From Diphasiastrum complanatum (taxonomy: Eukaryota; Streptophyta; Lycopodiopsida; Lycopodiales; Lycopodiaceae), in NCBI GenBank assembly GCA_029204225.1, contig CM055107.1, positions 29,785,410 through 29,849,409 on the forward strand: 64,000 nt of DNA, read 5' to 3'. This document shows, piece after piece, positions 58,390-64,000 of this stretch (position 1 is the first letter of the stretch; every line of letters starts with the position of its first letter). The position numbers were made by a program, and so were the translations under genes. Below the pieces are notes generated by a model. It searched no databases. It saw only the letters and a program-made list of their open reading frames with translations, and was not told where the DNA came from.

Positions 58390-60780
58390 GTCCTCCAGGT
58401 CCTGGGCCTCACTTTGCTCGTGAAGTTCGTGATAAGATCCAACTTACTACCTATTTTGGTTCCTTTGATGAGAATTTGTTAGAGAATTGGTTTGCCAAGT
58501 GGAAACATACTTTCTAATGTATCCAAAGACCGACATCCAGAAGATCCAGTTAGCTGCCCTACACGAGCTGCTACTTGGTGACGTGTCTTTCGTACTGAGC
58601 CTGATCAAGAGGGTATGCATGTGTGGACTGCTTTTTGCCGTGACCTCCGTTATGCTATGATTGATTCTCATTAGTTGAGTCGTCAGCACGATATTTTTTG
58701 TAGCCTTACTTAGACTAGTGATTTAGCTCTTTATCTCTTTATGGATTTACAGTCTACTAAGCTTATTTTCCGCTATATCGCTGGACTTCGGGGTCCACTA
58801 TGCTATGATGTTGCATCTTTTCGACCTCTTGCACTTTCTGATGCTATATCACTTGCTACTACATGACAACATAAGTATCCTGAGACTTCTTTCTCTACTC
58901 GTTTTTCCCGTCCTTGTCCTACTAGCATACCTACCCCTTCTACTTCGGTTATTTCTTCACCTACCTCTTCTTCTGTTATACCTTCTTCTTCTTCATGCCT
59001 TTCTATACCTCGACTTACTTTTTTCCGTCGTTACACAGCTTCATGTTGAGATTCAGCAAAAGCGTCTCGATTTTTGTTGTAAGAGTCCTGATCACCTGGC
59101 TCATGATTGTCGTCAGCCTCCTTCTGCTATTTTCTATCATGAGGGTGTTGATGCCGATGAGTCTGATATTTATATCCAGATACTTGATGAGCCTAACCCT
59201 GATCCTATTGAGACACTTCTTGCTACCTGCCATGCTCAACTTGCTTATGCTACTTGGGCTGGGTGTCCTGGTCCACCCTCTATTCGGTTACGTGTGCGCA
59301 TTACTGGGCGAGAGGATATTGCCTTGGTCGACATGGGCAATACTCCTCCTTTTATCAACAATTATATCTCCAGTCGGATTCGTGCTTCACCTGTTCCGGC
59401 TCCACAAACTCTTAGTGTTGAGGTTGCTAGTTCTCATTCTTTTACCAGTTCTTAGATGTTTTAGGGATTGGACTAACGTATTGTGGGATTTACTAGACAG
59501 GCGGACTTTTATATTCTTCCTATGGAGCGCTATGATCTCATCCTTGGTAATGATTGGTTTGCTTCACTTGGTGCAATTATATTGGATTTGACTCAGCAGA
59601 CACTTACGTACATGATGGTACTATCACCTATTCACTTGTCGGCATTAATTCTCGAGGGGATTACCAGCTGGTTGGTGGGAAGCAGTTTATGCACAACTTG
59701 CCGAAGTCTCATTGTGACACAATTTTCAGTGGTCAGAGTACTTCAGTTGCTACTTCTCCTATGCCAGCTTCGGCTCCTATACCTCAGGTGATTTTGATTT
59801 ATTACGCCAATATGCTCATGTCTTTTTAGAACCTACATCTCTGCCACCATTACGTGATGTCAACTACCACATTGACTTACGTCCTGGTTTAGCTTCTCCC
59901 TTCCGTCCCCCTTAGTATGTCTAAAGTGGAACGTGATGAGGTCCAACTTTAAATTTCCACACTTTTACATCAGGACCTTATTGTTCCTAGCCATAGTCCT
60001 TTTGGTGCCCCTGTTCTTCTTGTTAACAATTTTGATGAGCTTGGTACTTCCAAGATTTTTTCTAAGATAGACCTTCGTTTCGGATACTACTAGATTAGGA
60101 TGCACCCTTCTGATGAACATAAGACTGCTTTTCGTACTCACCTTGGTCTCTATGATTTTCATGTGCTTCTTTCTTGGTGTAACAAATGGTCCACCCACGT
60201 TTCAGAATGTTATGAATAATGTTATGCGTCCGCATCTTGGCCAATGTGTTTTAGTTTATTTTGATGATATTCTCATTTTCAGTGCTTCTCTGTCTAAGCA
60301 TATTTCTCATCTATTCCCTGTTTTTAAGTTACTTGTCCACTAAGTCCGCTGGCTTGCTCTAGAGTTGGCCCATTCCTCATCGCCAGTTGACAGACAGTTC
60401 TATGGACTTTATCCTTGGCCTTCCTCATACCTGTTGTGGTAATGACTCATGTATGGTGGTGGTTGATCGGTTCTCGAAACATGCACATTTCATTCAGCAG
60501 AGCAGTGTGCACGTCTATTTCTATTAGAGATGTTTGAGGTCCTTAATCGGATCCTTGAGGATTATTTCCGCCATTTTGTTACTCCTTCAGGAAAGGATTG
60601 GGATTAGGATTTATGTTTAGCAAAGTTTAGCTATAATAGCTTCGTTAGTACCCACACTGGTGTCTTTTCCTTTTTACTAGCTCATGGTTATGCACCTACT
60701 TTGCTTGGGGTTCTTCTTCCGCCAGATGATATGGCTGTTACTCATTTCTTTCAAGGGCCCACGAGCTTATACTAGATCAC
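58390..60780 (+). mobile_element. Ty3/gypsy relic E
   Basis: Plus-strand order gag (DKIQLTTYFGSFDENLLENW), zinc knuckle (CCKSPDHLAHDC), protease (ALVDMGNTPPFINNYISSRI, with DSGA reduced to DMGN, then YDLILGNDWFASLGAI), RT (KIFSKIDLRFGYY, KTAFRTHLGLYDFHV, YFDDILIFSASLSKHI) and the start of integrase ([20 protein letters not shown]). Many stops and deletions. No LTRs were identified. Confidence 0.85.
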
Positions 60781-60792
60781 CATCGCTGCCAT

Positions 60793-60793
<1 letters not shown>

Positions 60794-60848
<55 letters not shown>
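60794..60848. repeat. (CT)27 microsatellite
   Basis: Pure CT between gypsy relic E and the LTR region of chromovirus F. Confidence 0.96.
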
Positions 60849-60850
<2 letters not shown>

Positions 60851-61263
60851 CGCTACTGCCGCCATCTCTGGCCAACGATGGCCCCTCCTCGTACTGCCCA
60901 CAGGACAGCCCTACCCCCTCGCCCTTCTACCTCACCCCCTCCGCTCGTTACCTCACCCACTGTGATAGATCCTAACACCATAGTAGGGCAAACACTAACT
61001 GAACCACCCAACCTTGCCTACGTGTCGGACACGTGGCACTGACGTGGCCGACTGCAGTCGGGACTCAACTGGGGGCCCTGTCCTGCTGACAGGAGGGTCC
61101 CTAGACTGTGTTAGGCCCGCTATAGCTATGGACCGTGCCGGGGCACACTACTCACACTGTCTTGCCCTGTTCGTCGTGTATGCTGGACACGACCCTGACT
61201 GTGGTATCTGACCTATCTGTGTTTTCTACGGTTCGGCACTGGTCACAAGCTCGTAACACTCCC

Positions 61264-61665
61264 TCCCCCTTAAGAACCGTCTTGGTCCTCTAAGACGAAG
61301 TCTAGAAAATTCTTGCGAAGGACGCTGCCTCTTTTCCAAGTGGCATTCTCAACAGGCTGATCATTCCACTTAACCAGATATTCTCAGTATAGAGTATGAC
61401 GAGTCTGCATCTCTCTACTATCAAGAATCTCCTCTGGTTCATGTGGAGGTTGTTGAGGATCCAATGGGAGAACTAGAACACTGTCCCCTACCAGACTTTC
61501 TGATCTGGCTAAGGCTTTTCGTAACTGACTTACATGACAGATTGGAAAAACCTTACTACTGTGTGGGAGTTCTAGTTCATAGGTGACCTCGCCTAGTCTC
61601 CTACTGAGAGACAACTTAGCACACACTCCTGATTTGAGGGTTTTAGAGTCAACTGGGACTCTCAA
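61264..61665 (-). pseudogene. Chromovirus F integrase C-terminus with chromodomain
   Basis: KVFPICHVSQLRKAL is the usual 'FHVSQL+K' end of gypsy integrase. PEEILDSREMQTRH, a stop, then EYLVKWNDQPVENATWKR is a chromodomain signature (ILD.R...YLVKW....ATW). Chromodomains direct integration toward particular chromatin. Confidence 0.8.
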
Positions 61666-61756
61666 GAAGACTTTCTCACCAGCGGAGAACTACACATCCC
61701 GTCTGTGTGGATCTGCATAATGCCTGGCTCGATCCTGGGACTGTCTGATGCTACGC

Positions 61757-62340
61757 TTAGCATGTTCTATCATCTGGTTTAGGTCCTCTAAAAAAGTTTC
61801 TGGTTGCTTCAACTTTTTCTTGTTTAAACCCTACGGCTGTGGGTGAGCGTTGCTGAAAACCGTACATCAGCATAAATGGGCTGTATCCCATAGCTGAATG
61901 TTTGGTACTGTTGTAAGCAAACTCTAATATCGAGAGATACTCCTCCCAATTAGTCTGCTTCTTTCTGACGTATGCTCGAAGCATATCCTCCAGCACCTAA
62001 TCCTTTTGGGTTTTAGGTAGGCCTACTATAAAATCCATGGAGATACTCTCCCATTTACGAGCTGGTATTTCTAAGGGCTGCAACAACCCTCCTGCCTTTA
62101 AACGCTCTGCTTTGTTTACTTGACATTTCTGGCAACTGGTTACATACTATTGGACGTCCTTTTTCATACTGGGCCAGAAAAATGCCTACGAAGAAGCTCA
62201 TAGGTCTTTTGGGTGCCTGGGTGTCCCGCACTAGGATTGTCATGACATTCATATAGGACCTGCTGCCTATAATCCTCTGTATTAAGGACACATACTCTAT
62301 CTCTATAGAGCAAGTACTCATCCTGAATGGAATACTGTTT
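61757..62340 (-). pseudogene. Chromovirus F integrase, core deleted
   Basis: The zinc-binding part is present (YECHDNPSAGHPGTQKTYEL, then CQKCQVNKAERLKAGGLLQP). WESISMDFIVGLPKTQK is followed almost at once by VLEDMLRAYVRKKQTNWEEY and ILEFAYNSTKHSAMGYSPFM. The intervening ~130 residues with the catalytic Asp and Asp are missing, so integration activity is lost. Confidence 0.87.
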
Positions 62341-62401
62341 CCATTTGAATCCTTGAGTCAACTGACCCTCAACCACTGGGGTTTGCTTGGGTATTACAGG
62401 C

Positions 62402-62983
62402 TCAGAATCCCTCAATGTCATCTGACGTATACTCGGACTCATTATCATCCTCAACAGAAGCTGCCGTATTCTTGGATGAACTTGCACCAGCCCCGGGAAC
62501 TGGTTCTGGAGTCTGTAACTGTCTGCTCTGGACTGAGTTCCAGATAGTAGAGAAGAATGCATCATGCTGGCACTTCCCTCTCAAGGACTCGAGTAACTCA
62601 TTACGAATCTGAGTAAAACTCAGCTCGTTTATCATAGGCATTCTGCTAAGGGCATCTGCTAGTGTATTGAATTTCCCTCGTCTATATCTGATAGACATAT
62701 CAAACTCTTGCATCAACTCTGCCCAACGAGCTTTCTGACCTCTAAGCTCAGGTTGATTGCAAAGGTATCTGAGACTTTCATGGTCTGTCAGGACCTCAAA
62801 GTTGGCACCATACAAATAATGCCTCCAAGTCTTAAGGGCATGAACTTTAGAAAAGAGTTCCTTTTCATAGGCACTATACCTAGTCTGAGCTGGCTCGAGT
62901 TTTTTACTCTCGAACGCAACTGGTTGTCCACCTTGAGTTAGCACAGCACCTACTGCAAAGCCGCTAGCATCTGTTTCGACCAC
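62402..62983 (-). pseudogene. Chromovirus F RNase H
   Basis: 193 open codons with all four catalytic positions in place: VETDASGFAVGAVL (Asp), SAYEKELFSKVHALK (Glu), EVLTDHESLRYL (Asp) and NTLADALSRMP (Asp). An acidic linker (SVEDDNESEYTSDD) follows. Confidence 0.92.
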
Positions 62984-63319
62984 AAATGCCTGATTGGGGT
63001 CGACGACTTTTAAAACTGGTGTTGTAGCTAAGGCTGTTTTGAGAGCATCAAAGCTCTCCTGCTATGCGGACTCCCAAATGAACTCCTTTCCCTTCCCCTT
63101 AAGAAGATTTGTCATGGGAATTGCTATCTGAGCATATTCTTTGACAATCGTCTGTAATATCCCGCCAAACCAAGAAGGATCTGAAGTTCCAAAATATTCT
63201 GAGGCCTTAGCCAACTGAGTATGGCTTTAACCTTATTTGGGTCCATTTTAATCCCATCTGACAAGATAATGTGACCCAAATATGCTACTTCTTCTATGAA
63301 GAATTAACACTTTGGATTG

Positions 63320-64000
63320 TTAATCATAAAGCTTATGCTTTCTGAGCAGTCGAAACACCTTTCTGAGGTGTTTTAGATGCTCCTTCCTCGTTTTGTTGTA
63401 GGCGAGGATGTCATCTAAAAATACGACCACGAATTTACCCAAGTATGGTCTGAGGACACTGTTCATCAAGGTCATAAAGGTAGCTAGAGCATTTGTGAGC
63501 CCAAATGGCATCACCTTAAACTCATATTGACCGTGACGAGTCCTAAAAGCTGTTTTCGAGACATCTTCCGATTTTATACGGACTTGATGATATCCCGATC
63601 TGAGGTCTATTTTATTGAAAAACTTAGCCCCGTCGAGTTGATCAAACAACTCGTCTACCCGAGGCATAGGATAGTTATGCTTAATTGTGACTTTATTGAG
63701 GGCTCTGTAATCTACGCAAAGACGCATAGATCCCTCTTTCTTTTTCACCAAAAGGACTGGTGAGGCCCATGGTGAACTACTGGTCTGAATTTGGCCTTTC
63801 CCAAGATAATCTGTTAACTGCCTAGTTATTTCTTCATCCTTTGTTTGGCTGACCCGATACGGAGGTTTAGAAACAGGTGCTGTACCTGGTACTAGGTTTA
63901 TTACATGATCTACCTCTCTGCTAGGTGGCAAACCATGTGGCAAATCTTCAGGAAAAACATCTTTAAATTTAGACAATAAAGTTTCTAATTTGCTAATTTT
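63320..64000 (-). pseudogene. Chromovirus F reverse transcriptase
   Basis: Open to the window edge. Blocks [80 protein letters not shown] and [11 protein letters not shown] carry the FLDD active site. A stop follows HKLYD. The thumb region downstream (63,000-63,320) continues only through frameshifts. Confidence 0.92.

Larger units (their letters stand above)
61258..64000 (-). mobile_element. Ty3/gypsy chromovirus F (cut by the window edge)
   Basis: From the right edge on the minus strand come RT, RNase H, integrase zinc finger, a partial integrase, a chromodomain-like C-terminus and a purine tract (aagggggagggag at 61259-61273). The 3' LTR begins TGTTACGAGC at 61258. The integrase core is largely deleted and there are several stops. 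Gag and protease lie outside the window. Confidence 0.88.

Overview
The window is plant nuclear DNA packed with degenerate retroelements. It also carries the intact 3' part of a flagellar gene. Thirteen correctly phased exons on the minus strand, spread over 26009-56848, encode the last ~886 residues of an axonemal-type dynein heavy chain. Land plants keep such genes only where sperm swim. Together with Ty1/copia elements primed by initiator tRNA-Met, chromodomain Ty3/gypsy elements, plant-type LINEs and TE-swollen introns, this points to a large-genome non-seed plant, most likely a fern. A lycophyte, cycad or Ginkgo cannot be excluded from sequence alone.

Layout. 1-600: possible last two exons of an unidentified plus-strand gene. 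600-7,890: AT-rich filler with one candidate LTR and a (TG)45 tract. 7,899-14,462: a complete but non-autonomous copia element (A) with LTRs, PBS, GAAGC target duplication, a broken gag/protease and, in place of pol, an unrelated cargo that includes a TIR-flanked insert. 14,584-18,830: minus-strand copia element B, 3'-truncated. 19,080-23,198: plus-strand copia element C, 5'-truncated. 23,458-23,844: a SWIM zinc-finger fragment. 25,474-26,006: six 89-bp minisatellite units forming the dynein 3' flank.

26,009-56,848: the dynein gene (5' end not in the window). Its introns hold most of the repeats. The 12.75-kb intron at 28,635-41,386 contains a LINE fragment. That LINE is split by a three-level nest of one non-coding LTR family (LARD-like): element E1 contains E2, whose 3' LTR contains an inverted solo LTR E3, and each insertion is marked by its own 5-bp duplication (AGAGG, GATGT, GGGAC). 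The 10.99-kb intron at 43,353-54,344 holds a hAT transposase relic and a 4.1-kb LINE with ORF1, endonuclease and a deleted reverse transcriptase. The 2.2-kb intron at 54,542-56,713 holds a copia RT relic, its LTR and a downstream PBS. 58,390-60,780: plus-strand gypsy relic E. 61,258-64,000: minus-strand chromovirus F, running off the right edge.

The most interesting observations are: a row of five GTGCT...AGCAC stem-loops just after the PBS of the LARD family; a >1-kb inverted repeat inside a dynein intron made by E3; a 3'-flank minisatellite in which five units each carry AATAAA in dynein sense; a canonical PIP-box at the LINE ORF2 C-terminus; and a microsatellite that expanded in only one of the two LTRs of copia A. 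Only the dynein exons look like an intact, functional gene.
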